This document shows positions 1-6,342 of a DNA stretch of 6,620 bases, in pieces. The notes under the pieces are model-generated. The model did not search any database, was not told the origin of the DNA, and saw only the letters and a list, made by a program, of their open reading frames with translations. The translations under genes and the position numbers were made by a program. How positions within the stretch are numbered: position 1 is the first letter of the stretch; every line of letters starts with the position of its first letter. Source of the stretch: Pseudomonadota bacterium (GTDB lineage: Bacteria > Pseudomonadota > Gammaproteobacteria > Steroidobacterales > Steroidobacteraceae); assembly GCA_021820785.1 (NCBI GenBank), contig JAKADE010000163.1:1-6620 (forward strand), written 5' to 3'.

Positions 1-288
1 CTGATGCACGCGTCGCGACGGGCGCTGGTCCTTGCCGCGGTGTTCGCTCGACATTTCGGGATGCGCTTCCGCTTCACCTATCTGCCGATGACCTACCCAT
101 TTGAAGGCTCGCTCGATTTCAAATACGAAAACATGCATCAGCTTTTTGAGTATGGCGAGCATTGCGCAGAGTCTGGGCAGATCTGGAGCACGATCAACCA
201 AGCAATCGACGAGGGTCAGCGAGCGGCAATGCAGTTGCCGCAGTTGTCGTACGAATGTCCAGGTGAACCGGGACGGAATCTGCACTGA
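1..288 (+). CDS. C-terminal fragment of an unrecognised protein
   Basis: The frame is open from base 1 and ends at TGA 286-288, so about 95 C-terminal residues are visible and the start lies left of the window. The visible part begins LMHASRRALVLAAVF and includes FRFTYLPMTYPFEGSLDF and FEYGEHCAESGQIW. It is rich in aromatic residues and has no clear membrane segment. By my count about two thirds of codons end in G or C, against about 60% G or C at first positions, which is the pattern of real coding on this strand. I do not recognise the family. The tail of a patatin-like lipase was considered, but I see no diagnostic motif. It is followed by a hairpin and a gene-free stretch, so it looks like the last gene of its own unit and unrelated to the sulfonate operon. 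The ATG at position 4 is probably an internal methionine. Confidence 0.6.
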   Translation: MMHASRRALVLAAVFARHFGMRFRFTYLPMTYPFEGSLDFKYENMHQLFEYGEHCAESGQIWSTINQAIDEGQRAAMQLPQLSYECPGEPGRNLH

Positions 289-303
289 ACGGCGGGACGT
301 CCG

Positions 304-320
304 GTCTTCCCTGGGAAGAC
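304..320 (+). terminator. Hairpin after the first gene, possible terminator without a U tract
   Basis: GTCTTCCC (304-311) and GGGAAGAC (313-320) are perfect inverted repeats with one base between them, so a 7-bp stem with a 3-nt loop can form. The hairpin starts 15 nt after the stop codon at 288, which suits a terminator or a 3'-end stabiliser. No run of T follows it (the next bases are GGCCGGCAG), so a classical Rho-independent terminator is not supported. Confidence 0.3.
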
Positions 321-737
321 GGCCGGCAGTCGCGCATCTACGCGTCCACGGAGCTCCAGAGTGCCGGTCCGTTCGGCTCAATTCGAATCGGTCCGGAGTC
401 ATCGCGCTGACTGGGGTGGCTATGACGTCAGCGATGGACTTCTTTGCAGCATCGCATGGCCGTACGCCGTGCCGAGTGCGCGCACGTGCGAATTCAGTCT
501 TCAGTTTGACTTCCCCCCGCGTGACGGTCCGCTTCAATTCCATGGCACGAAAGTTCTCCTGAATTTGCGCGGTCTCGCGCCCCTTCCTCTCGCTAAACGA
601 GGGCAGGTCCCGGCGCAAGAGCATTTCAAGGCTATCGCGGGCGCGAGACATGATTCCCGCCAAACAGACGCTCGACGGTAGCCATCGGCCGTGCCTTCGT
701 GACTCGCGATGCCTCGCGCAGTGCTGGCGCCACCCGG

Positions 738-743
738 TACAAT
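738..743 (+). promoter_or_regulatory. Probable -10 box of rhtA (TACAAT)
   Basis: TACAAT at 738-743 matches five of six bases of the sigma-70 -10 consensus. Transcription usually begins 6-7 nt downstream of such a box, which here is at or next to the GTG at 750. No convincing -35 box is seen: at 17-nt spacing the hexamer is CGCGCA (715-720). No purine-rich ribosome binding site lies between the box and the GTG. Confidence 0.4.
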
Positions 744-749
744 TCCTGT

Positions 750-1631
750 GTGCAATCCACTCGCCGACCACTGCGTTCCTTTCTGCCCATTGCCGCAGTG
801 GTGGCAGCCATGGTGTCGGTCCAGAGCGGCGCATCGCTCGCAAAATCGCTATTTCCGATCGCTGGACCGGTCGGAATGGTCACGATACGCATCGCCTTCG
901 GTACTCTGATCCTGTGTGTCGTTCTGCGTCCGTGGCGGGCGCGACTGACACGCCGTGCGCTCGCGCCGCTACTGGCCTATGGGCTGGCTCTCGGCACGAT
1001 GAATTTCCTGTATTATCAGGCGCTCGATCGCCTGCCGGTCGGTATCGCGGTGGCGATCGAATTTCTCGGACCGCTCGCGGTCGCCGTGCTCTCTTCGCGC
1101 CACCCGATCGATTTCCTGTGGGTTCTGATCGCTGCAGTGGGCTTCACGCTGCTCCTGCCGGTATTCTCGCAAGTGCGGCACGCGAACCTCATCGGTGCGC
1201 TGTTCGCCCTGGGAGCGGGCGGCTGCTGGGCCCTTTACATCGTCTTCGGTCAGAAGGTCGGCTATCACCTGGGTACGCAGGGGGTAGCGCTCGGCAGCGT
1301 GATCTCCGCCGTGCTGGTCGTCCCTTTCGGTGTGTTGCACGCGTCGCCGACCCTCTTCAGTTCCAAGGTTCTCTTGCCGGGGCTCGCTGTAGCAGTGCTG
1401 TCGACGGCGCTGCCGTACACGCTGGAGATGACCGCACTGACGCGACTGCCGACGCGGACCTTCGGCGTGCTGATGAGTCTCGAGCCGGCTGTCGCCGCGC
1501 TCTCCGGCCTGATCTTCCTGGGGGAGACGCTTACGGGGGCACAGTGGGCTGCAATCCTGCTCGTCGTCGTGGCATCGCTGGGAGCCACGGCGACGGCGAC
1601 TCCGCATATGCCGGCGCCAGTCCCGGACTAA
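750..1631 (+). CDS. rhtA: RhtA-type threonine/homoserine exporter (EamA/DMT family)
   Basis: Inner-membrane exporter of the drug/metabolite transporter superfamily, expected to pump out small amino acids such as threonine and homoserine using the proton gradient. The 293 residues are almost wholly hydrophobic, with about ten membrane helices in two EamA halves. It tracks E. coli RhtA (295 aa, from memory) throughout: SGASLAKSLFP near the N-terminus, GTLIL, GIAVAIEFLGPLAVAVLSSR in the first half, ALGAGGCWALYIVFGQ in the middle, and LSTALPYTLEMTALTRLPTR with SLEPAVAALSGLIFLGETLT in the second half. The GTG at 750 is chosen because it leaves 11 residues before LPI, as in E. coli RhtA. An in-frame GTG at 699 would add 17 residues that do not look like membrane protein. 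The gene faces the sulfonate operon with a 29-nt gap, and nothing ties its function to that operon. Family assignment is firm; the exact substrate is inferred. Confidence 0.9.
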   Translation: MQSTRRPLRSFLPIAAVVAAMVSVQSGASLAKSLFPIAGPVGMVTIRIAFGTLILCVVLRPWRARLTRRALAPLLAYGLALGTMNFLYYQALDRLPVGIAVAIEFLGPLAVAVLSSRHPIDFLWVLIAAVGFTLLLPVFSQVRHANLIGALFALGAGGCWALYIVFGQKVGYHLGTQGVALGSVISAVLVVPFGVLHASPTLFSSKVLLPGLAVAVLSTALPYTLEMTALTRLPTRTFGVLMSLEPAVAALSGLIFLGETLTGAQWAAILLVVVASLGATATATPHMPAPVPD

Positions 1632-1660
1632 GCGTCACGGGACCTAGTGCCGGTGAAGCT

Positions 1661-3130
1661 TCATGTGGCGGCCAGAGGTTCTATGCCCCCGATGCACAGG
1701 TATTTGAGCTCGGTGTACTCGAGGATTCCATGCCGTGAGCCCTCGCGTCCCATGCCGGACTCTTTGACTCCACCGAAAGGGGCAACTGCCGTAGACACCA
1801 GGCCCGTGTTGAGTCCGACCATACCGTATTCCAGAGCTTCCGAAACGCGCCATGCCCGGGCTATGTCTCTCGTGTACAGGTAGGAGGCAAGCCCGAATTC
1901 GGTATCGTTCGCCATCTGGACGGCTTCGGATTCCGTCTTGAACCGGAACAGCGGGGCTACCGGTCCGAATGTCTCCTCCCGGGCGATGCGCATATGCGGC
2001 GTGACGTCCGCGAGCACGGTGGGCTCGAAGAATGTTCCACCGAGGGCATGGCGCTTGCCGCCGGCGACCACTCTGGCGCCCTTGCGGACGGCGTCATCGA
2101 TCTGCGCCTCGACTTTCTGTACTGCTCTGGCATCGATGAGCGGGCCTTGCTCGACGTTCACCTCCATGCCGTTGCCGACCCGCAGGTGCAGCGCCGCGGC
2201 GCTCAGGCGCGTCATGAACTCCTCGAAGATGCCGTCCTGGACCAGAAACCGGTTGGGGCATACGCAGGTCTGACCCGTATTGCGATACTTGCCGTCAATC
2301 GCCCCGCGCACCGCCGCGTCCACGTCGGCGTCGTCGAAAACGATGAAAGGTGCGTTGCCACCGAGTTCCAGGGACAGCTTCTTCAGGGTGCCGGCGCACT
2401 GGGCCATCAGCAGCTTGCCGATGCGTGTCGATCCTGTAAACGAAAGCTTGCGCACGCGCGGGTTCGTGGCGAGCTCTCCGCCAACGACCTCGGCAGGGCC
2501 CGTCACGATGTTGAACACGCCTGGCGGCATGCCGGCTCGCTGGGCAAGTTCGGCCAGCGCCAAAGCCGAAAACGGCGTTTGGGCGGCAGGCTTGCAGACG
2601 AACGTACAGCCCGCGGCAAGGGCGGGTGCGGCCTTGCGCGTGATCATCGCAGCAGGAAAGTTCCACGGCGTTATTGCAGCTGCAACCCCGATCGGCTGTC
2701 GCAGCACGAGTAGACGCTTGTCGGCGGCGTGCGAGGGGATGATCTCACCGTAGATTCTTCGAGCCTCCTCGGCGAACCACTCGATGAATGACGCGGCGAA
2801 GGCGATTTCTCCCCTCGACTCCGAGAGCGGCTTACCTTGTTCGGCCGTCATCAGCGTCGCGAGGTCCGCCTGATGGGTCATGATCAGTTCGAACCAGCGG
2901 CGCAGCAGATCGCTGCGCTCTTTTGCCGTACGTGCAGCCCAGCCCGGCTGCGCCCGCGCGGCAGCGTCGATGGCGCGACGAGTTTCGTCCACGGACATGT
3001 CCGGCACAGTACCCAGATTCTCCCCGGTAGCGGGGTTGATGATCGTGGTGACAGCACCACTGGCCGCATCCAGCCATTGGCCATCGAGGAAACATTTTTG
3101 GCGCAGCAGCGCCGGATCAGAAAGCTTCAT
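1661..3130 (-). CDS. GabD-type aldehyde dehydrogenase, probable sulfolactaldehyde dehydrogenase
   Basis: Cytosolic NAD(P)-dependent aldehyde dehydrogenase of 489 residues, closely similar along its length to E. coli succinate-semialdehyde dehydrogenase GabD (482 aa). Visible features: ITPWNFP with the oxyanion Asn157, Lys180 for cofactor binding, FTGSTRIG (231-238), general base Glu255 in LELGGN, catalytic Cys289 in GQTCVC with a second Cys at 291, and EETFGP (385-390). The start at 3130 is chosen because MKLSDPALLRQ matches the GabD N-terminus and TGGAG lies 6 nt upstream. A longer frame to 3205 would add 25 unrelated residues. As last gene of a sulfolactate operon, it probably oxidises sulfolactaldehyde to sulfolactate, as the GabD-like enzyme of the Pseudomonas putida SQ1 sulfoglycolytic pathway does. 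The residues known to bind the succinate-semialdehyde carboxylate appear kept (Arg165, Arg283, Ser446 by analogy), so sequence alone does not exclude a plain GabD. The family call is near certain; the substrate is inferred from context. Confidence 0.93.
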   Translation of the reverse strand: MKLSDPALLRQKCFLDGQWLDAASGAVTTIINPATGENLGTVPDMSVDETRRAIDAAARAQPGWAARTAKERSDLLRRWFELIMTHQADLATLMTAEQGKPLSESRGEIAFAASFIEWFAEEARRIYGEIIPSHAADKRLLVLRQPIGVAAAITPWNFPAAMITRKAAPALAAGCTFVCKPAAQTPFSALALAELAQRAGMPPGVFNIVTGPAEVVGGELATNPRVRKLSFTGSTRIGKLLMAQCAGTLKKLSLELGGNAPFIVFDDADVDAAVRGAIDGKYRNTGQTCVCPNRFLVQDGIFEEFMTRLSAAALHLRVGNGMEVNVEQGPLIDARAVQKVEAQIDDAVRKGARVVAGGKRHALGGTFFEPTVLADVTPHMRIAREETFGPVAPLFRFKTESEAVQMANDTEFGLASYLYTRDIARAWRVSEALEYGMVGLNTGLVSTAVAPFGGVKESGMGREGSRHGILEYTELKYLCIGGIEPLAAT

Positions 3131-3136
3131 GGTGTG

Positions 3137-3141
3137 CTCCA
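3137..3141 (-). promoter_or_regulatory. Ribosome binding site fixing the aldehyde dehydrogenase start
   Basis: On the minus strand TGGAG sits 6 nt before the ATG at 3130-3128. This supports the shorter 489-residue start over the in-frame ATG at 3205, which would place the start before the intergenic palindrome. Confidence 0.7.
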
Positions 3142-3182
3142 GGTTCGAGGCTTCTCCGGCGGCACGAGTCGGAGATTTTGCC

Positions 3183-3196
3183 CGCCCATATGGGCG
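3183..3196. promoter_or_regulatory. 14-bp perfect palindrome between slcC and the aldehyde dehydrogenase gene
   Basis: CGCCCATATGGGCG is a perfect palindrome in the 80-nt gap, 14 nt after the slcC stop and 52 nt before the next start codon. On the minus strand it lies between TTGCCG (3205-3200) and CAAAAT (3180-3175), weak -35 and -10 look-alikes 19 nt apart, so it could be an operator over an internal promoter. As RNA it could fold into a 5-bp GC stem with an AUAU loop. The bases that follow on the transcript are GGCAAAAUC, with no U run, so it is not a classical terminator. I cannot name a regulator for it. Confidence 0.4.
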
Positions 3197-3210
3197 CATC
3201 GGCAACTATC

Positions 3211-4140
3211 TCACTTGCCGGACAGCGCATCCCGTACGGAACGCGCAATGACTTCACTGACGCGGACGTTCGACTCCACCGTGACGCCGGCAATATGCGG
3301 CGTCAAGATCACGTTCGGCAGATCCTGCCACGCGGCGCCTGCGGCCGCACTGAGCGGCTCGGTTTCGAACACATCAATCGCTGCGCCGCCGAGACGCCCG
3401 GAGCGCAGCTCCTGAATCAGTGCGGGTTCATCGAGCACACCACCTCGTGCCGCATTCACGACGATCGCGCCTGCTTTCATCTGCGCAAGGGCTGCGGCGT
3501 CGATCAGGTGCCGGGTCTTGGGCGTGAGCGGAGTATGCAGGCTGACGATATCGCTGCAGGCGAGCAGGTCAGGCAACTCCATCCGCTCGATGCCGCGCCA
3601 CGCTGCGTCCGTCGCCGCTACAAAGGGATCATGGGCAGCAACTTGCATTCCAAGAGCCAGGGCCTTGGTTGCCGTCAGGCGTGCGATCGCACCGAAGCCG
3701 ATCAGGCCGAGCCGCTTGCCAGACAATTCGTGGCCAATGAGATCCATGCGCGGCCAGGCGCCACCGGCAACCCTGCCACTGGCGAACCAGGCGCGGCGCA
3801 GCAGGATCATGCCGGCGCAGATCACGTATTCAGCCACCGCCAGATCATTCGCCCCGGTCGCGGGGAATACTCGAATGCCACGGGCAGCGCAGGCGGGCAT
3901 GTCGATATTGTCGAGCCCGACACCGAGTCGACCGACAACCTGAAGCTGCGGCGCGGCCTCGAGCAGCGCTGCGCGCACCTGGGTCCGATTGCGAACGATG
4001 AGTGCGCGGCAATCGCTCAACGCACCGATGAGCCGCTGCGGATCATCGACGAGTTTCGGGTCGAACAGCACCTTGTATCCGCCGAGGTGCTCCTTAACGG
4101 CTTGTTCGTCCATGAACTCAGCAATCACGATATCGGTCAT
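3211..4140 (-). CDS. slcC: (S)-sulfolactate dehydrogenase SlcC, D-isomer-specific 2-hydroxyacid dehydrogenase family
   Basis: NAD-dependent oxidation of (S)-3-sulfolactate to 3-sulfopyruvate in the cytosol (EC 1.1.1.310). The 309-residue protein has the family layout: a split substrate domain around the nucleotide-binding domain. The glycine loop is GLIGFGAIA (145-153). The catalytic triad is Arg232 in AARGG, Glu261 in FETEP and His282 in TPHIAG. RLGVGLDNID (71-80) and NDLAVAEY (98-105) are typical of phosphoglycerate-dehydrogenase-like enzymes. As far as I recall, the N-terminus (DIVIAEFMDEQAV) and IVRNRTQVRAALLEAAPQL resemble characterised SlcC of Chromohalobacter salexigens. The ATG overlaps the comC stop in an ATGA, with GGGAG 7 nt upstream, so the two are translationally coupled. 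Lying beside comC and suyAB argues strongly for sulfolactate rather than phosphoglycerate or glyoxylate as substrate. Family is certain; substrate is well supported by context. Confidence 0.88.
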   Translation of the reverse strand: MTDIVIAEFMDEQAVKEHLGGYKVLFDPKLVDDPQRLIGALSDCRALIVRNRTQVRAALLEAAPQLQVVGRLGVGLDNIDMPACAARGIRVFPATGANDLAVAEYVICAGMILLRRAWFASGRVAGGAWPRMDLIGHELSGKRLGLIGFGAIARLTATKALALGMQVAAHDPFVAATDAAWRGIERMELPDLLACSDIVSLHTPLTPKTRHLIDAAALAQMKAGAIVVNAARGGVLDEPALIQELRSGRLGGAAIDVFETEPLSAAAGAAWQDLPNVILTPHIAGVTVESNVRVSEVIARSVRDALSGK

Positions 4141-5153
4141 TGGGAAGCTCCCGCCGGTGAGGCGAGTTCGATCAGGGTCTGATGAAGTGCCGCGCCGATC
4201 TCGATCCCGGCGGATGCGGCGCGTGCACGGCTTGCCACGCGACGGTCGCCGGGGATGCGCACCCCGCTCTCGCTGCTCAGGGCGGCGAGCAGCTGACCCA
4301 TCCGGCCGGGGAAATTGCCGGCCGAGAGTGGTTCGGCATCCATCGCAAGCAGTAGCTGACCGACGCCGGGCGAGGGGCCGCGATCATCGAGGAATGAGCT
4401 GGCTTCCCAGCCGAAATGCCCGTTTGCCACCGCCCCGCACAGGACTTCGACGACGAGCGCGAGCGCCGCGCCCTTCACGCCGCCCGCCGGCGCCAGCGCT
4501 CCGGCGAGAGCCGCGTTCGGATCGGTGGTGGGTTGACCCGTCGCGTCCAGCGCCCATCCGAGCGGGATGGTCGTCCCAGCCTTCTGCGCCGCCACGATCC
4601 GGCTGCGTGCAACCTGGGAGAGCGCCATGTCGATCACCAGCGGTGCCCGATCAGTCAATGGTGCGGCAAACGCAATCGGGTTGGTCCCCATCATGGGTTT
4701 GATACCACCCGCGAAGGGCATTGCTCGCGGGGTGTTCGAGCAGACGAAAGCCACGCAACCCTCGCGTGCAAGCCGCTCCGCGGTATATCCGGCAGCGCCG
4801 ATGTGATGAGAGCGGAAGATCGCCGCAACAGCGATGCCGCATTCCCGAGCCATCGCGGGCAGTGCGTTTACTGCCAGGTCAAGTGCTGGATATGCAAAGC
4901 CGCCGGCCGCATCAATGCGCAATGCGCCGGCGCGCAATCGCCTGAGACTCGGCTGTGCGTGACCATCAACCTTCCCGGCCCTGACCTGGGCGGCATAGCT
5001 CGGTACCCGCCCGAGCCCGTGACCGACCTGACCGTCAGCCTCCGCCGCGGCAAGGGCCCTTGCGGTCGAAGCGCTCGGGCCCATCGCCGCGCCGCTCGCG
5101 GCGAGTGCCCGTTGTGCGAGTGTTTCACATTCGGCAATGCTTAGAATGGGCAT
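4137..5153 (-). CDS. comC: (R)-sulfolactate dehydrogenase ComC, malate/L-lactate (Ldh_2) dehydrogenase family
   Basis: NAD(P)H-dependent interconversion of sulfopyruvate and (R)-3-sulfolactate (EC 1.1.1.338). In this pathway it works in the reducing direction and supplies the isomer that SuyAB can cleave. The 338-residue protein belongs to the Ldh_2 family, whose nucleotide-binding fold differs from the classical Rossmann type. Visible motifs are DGQVGHGLGRVPSY (40-53), SHHIGAAG (115-122) with the likely catalytic His, GTNPIAFAAP (156-165), DMALSQVARSRI (175-186) and GGVKGAALALVVEVLCG (224-240). Most family members have SNHFG where this one has SHHIG. The start at 5153 lies 9 nt after the suyB stop, and the stop overlaps slcC by 4 nt. 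Malate, lactate, ureidoglycolate and delta-1-piperideine-2-carboxylate enzymes share the family, so the substrate call rests on context. Confidence 0.85.
   Translation of the reverse strand: MPILSIAECETLAQRALAASGAAMGPSASTARALAAAEADGQVGHGLGRVPSYAAQVRAGKVDGHAQPSLRRLRAGALRIDAAGGFAYPALDLAVNALPAMARECGIAVAAIFRSHHIGAAGYTAERLAREGCVAFVCSNTPRAMPFAGGIKPMMGTNPIAFAAPLTDRAPLVIDMALSQVARSRIVAAQKAGTTIPLGWALDATGQPTTDPNAALAGALAPAGGVKGAALALVVEVLCGAVANGHFGWEASSFLDDRGPSPGVGQLLLAMDAEPLSAGNFPGRMGQLLAALSSESGVRIPGDRRVASRARAASAGIEIGAALHQTLIELASPAGASQ
4148..4152 (-). promoter_or_regulatory. Ribosome binding site of slcC inside the end of comC
   Basis: GGGAG on the minus strand lies 7 nt before the slcC ATG, within the last codons of comC. 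It is half of a small inverted repeat, GGGAGCTTCCC (4152-4142), which could form a 4-bp stem over the site and be opened by ribosomes finishing comC. The site is clear; the opening model is inference. Confidence 0.55.
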
Positions 5154-5162
5154 GCGGTCACT

Positions 5163-6338
5163 TTACGCACTTCGATAGAGCTTGGTCATCACGAACTCGT
5201 GGTGTCCCAGCGCCTCGGCGGCTGTATAGCGCCCGTTTGCCGTCTGCACTATCGCCTCGATCAGAGCGTCGCCGGCTTCTGCGATCGTCATTTCCCTGCG
5301 CACGATTCCGGAGACGTCCACATCGATGTGCTCGCTCATGGTCCGTACCGTGCGGGGGTTACCGCTGATCTTGATCACCGGCATGATCGGATTTCCAATG
5401 ACGTTGCCTTGACCAGTCGGAAAGCAATGCACCACGTATCCCGCCGCTGCCTGCAACGTGCAGCATTCGGCTGCTGCCGACGAGGTATCCATGAAATAAA
5501 GTCCAGGGCCGCGCGCGGGAGCTTCAGCCGGCTCGAGCACGTCGATGAACCGGACCTGCTTGCCGATCTTTTCCAGGTTGCCGAGCGCCTTCTCTTCGAT
5601 AGTGGTCAGACCGCCGGCGATATTGCCTTTGGTCGGCTGGCTGTCGGAGAGGTCTGAGGTTTTGTGCGCTTCGATCACGTCATTCTGATAAGCCGTCCAG
5701 GTTCGCATAAATTTCTCGGCGATCTCGGGGCTTGCTGCACGCGCGGCGGCCAGATGTTCGGCGCCCGTGAGCTCGGAGGTCTCGCCGAAGCATCCGTACA
5801 GACCTGCCGGAATGAGCTTGTCGTACATGTTGCCGACCGTCGGGCACGAGGCGAGTCCGGTCGTGGTGTCGCTCTCGCCACATTTTGCCGCCACCCACAG
5901 GTCGGTCAACGGGCATTCTTCTCGCACTTTTGCTGAGGCGAAATGGACGAATTCCTTTGCCTTGCGCGACGCCGCCGCAATTGTCGCGATGTCACCGTTT
6001 CCCTCGATCGAGAAGCCTGCGACCGGTTTGCCTGTCTTCGCGATGCCGTCGACTACGTGTTGGGTCCACTGCGGTTCTATCCCGATGACGATGCATGCGG
6101 CAACATTGGGGTTTGCGCCGGTTCCGATCATCGTGCGGAAGTGCAATTCGAGATCTTCACCGAACTGCAGACGCCCGTACGCATGGGGGAGCGCAATAGT
6201 GCCCTTGATGTGTGCAGCGACCGCTTCGCTGGCAGCATTTGAAATGTCATCGAGCGGCAGGATTGCGACGTGATTGCGCACGCCGACGCGGCCATTTTCG
6301 CGACGATAACCCCAGATGGTACGTTTTGCAGTTGCCAT
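5163..6338 (-). CDS. suyB: (2R)-sulfolactate sulfo-lyase subunit beta (SuyB)
   Basis: Large subunit of the lyase that cleaves (R)-3-sulfolactate into pyruvate and sulfite (EC 4.4.1.24), the desulfonation step. It is homologous to the C-terminal part of altronate and galactarate dehydratases (UxaA family). At 391 residues it has the usual SuyB length. Motifs in order: ENGRVGVRN (14-22), [20 protein letters not shown] (46-65), GTGANPN (72-78), [10 protein letters not shown] (152-161), [20 protein letters not shown] (238-257), SSAAAECCT (286-294) and [20 protein letters not shown] (306-325). Cys153 and the Cys pair 293-294 are candidates for metal or iron-sulfur ligands by analogy with UxaA; this is inferred. 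The ATG is 4 nt after the suyA stop, with GGTGAG just upstream inside suyA. A split small/large subunit arrangement next to slcC and comC favours SuyAB over a sugar-acid dehydratase. Confidence 0.92.
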   Translation of the reverse strand: MATAKRTIWGYRRENGRVGVRNHVAILPLDDISNAASEAVAAHIKGTIALPHAYGRLQFGEDLELHFRTMIGTGANPNVAACIVIGIEPQWTQHVVDGIAKTGKPVAGFSIEGNGDIATIAAASRKAKEFVHFASAKVREECPLTDLWVAAKCGESDTTTGLASCPTVGNMYDKLIPAGLYGCFGETSELTGAEHLAAARAASPEIAEKFMRTWTAYQNDVIEAHKTSDLSDSQPTKGNIAGGLTTIEEKALGNLEKIGKQVRFIDVLEPAEAPARGPGLYFMDTSSAAAECCTLQAAAGYVVHCFPTGQGNVIGNPIMPVIKISGNPRTVRTMSEHIDVDVSGIVRREMTIAEAGDALIEAIVQTANGRYTAAEALGHHEFVMTKLYRSA

Positions 6339-6342
6339 GATC

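Larger units (their letters stand above)
289..749. other. Gene-free stretch between the first gene and rhtA
   Basis: About 460 bases with no frame I would call a gene. The frame used by the upstream gene is open again from 289 to 681, and the minus strand is open in the same phase from an ATG at 651 down to base 1. Their translations are rich in Arg and Ser and match no family I know. The stretch contains the hairpin at 304-320, short palindromes (TGACGTCA at 423-430, ATTCGAAT at 381-388) and, at its right end, the probable promoter of rhtA. It may be plain intergenic DNA or the worn remains of a gene. Confidence 0.5.

Noticed and set aside
101..562. Plus-strand frame of 153 codons overlapping the first gene in another phase
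   Set aside because: Ser/Arg-rich translation of low credibility that crosses the stop of a better frame, with no ribosome binding site or family match.
969..1607. Minus-strand frame of 212 codons inside rhtA
   Set aside because: Its translation is a charged, Arg/Gln-rich mirror of the hydrophobic exporter on the other strand, with no family features. The exporter is unmistakable.
1654..1663. TGAAGCTTCA palindrome in the gap between the convergent rhtA and dehydrogenase genes, as a shared terminator
   Set aside because: The perfect stem is at most 5 bp with no room for a loop, no T run follows on either side, and it overlaps the dehydrogenase stop codon.
650..1738. Plus-strand frame of 362 codons overlapping rhtA in another phase
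   Set aside because: It is the out-of-phase reading of rhtA, rich in Arg, Gly and Ser with no recognisable motif. It is longer than rhtA only because high GC removes stops.
3178..4182. Plus-strand frame of 334 codons opposite slcC
   Set aside because: Antisense reading of a gene with a complete catalytic triad and cofactor loop; its own translation matches nothing I know.
4416..5144. Plus-strand frame of 242 codons opposite comC
   Set aside because: Arg- and Ala-rich antisense shadow of a well-supported dehydrogenase gene.
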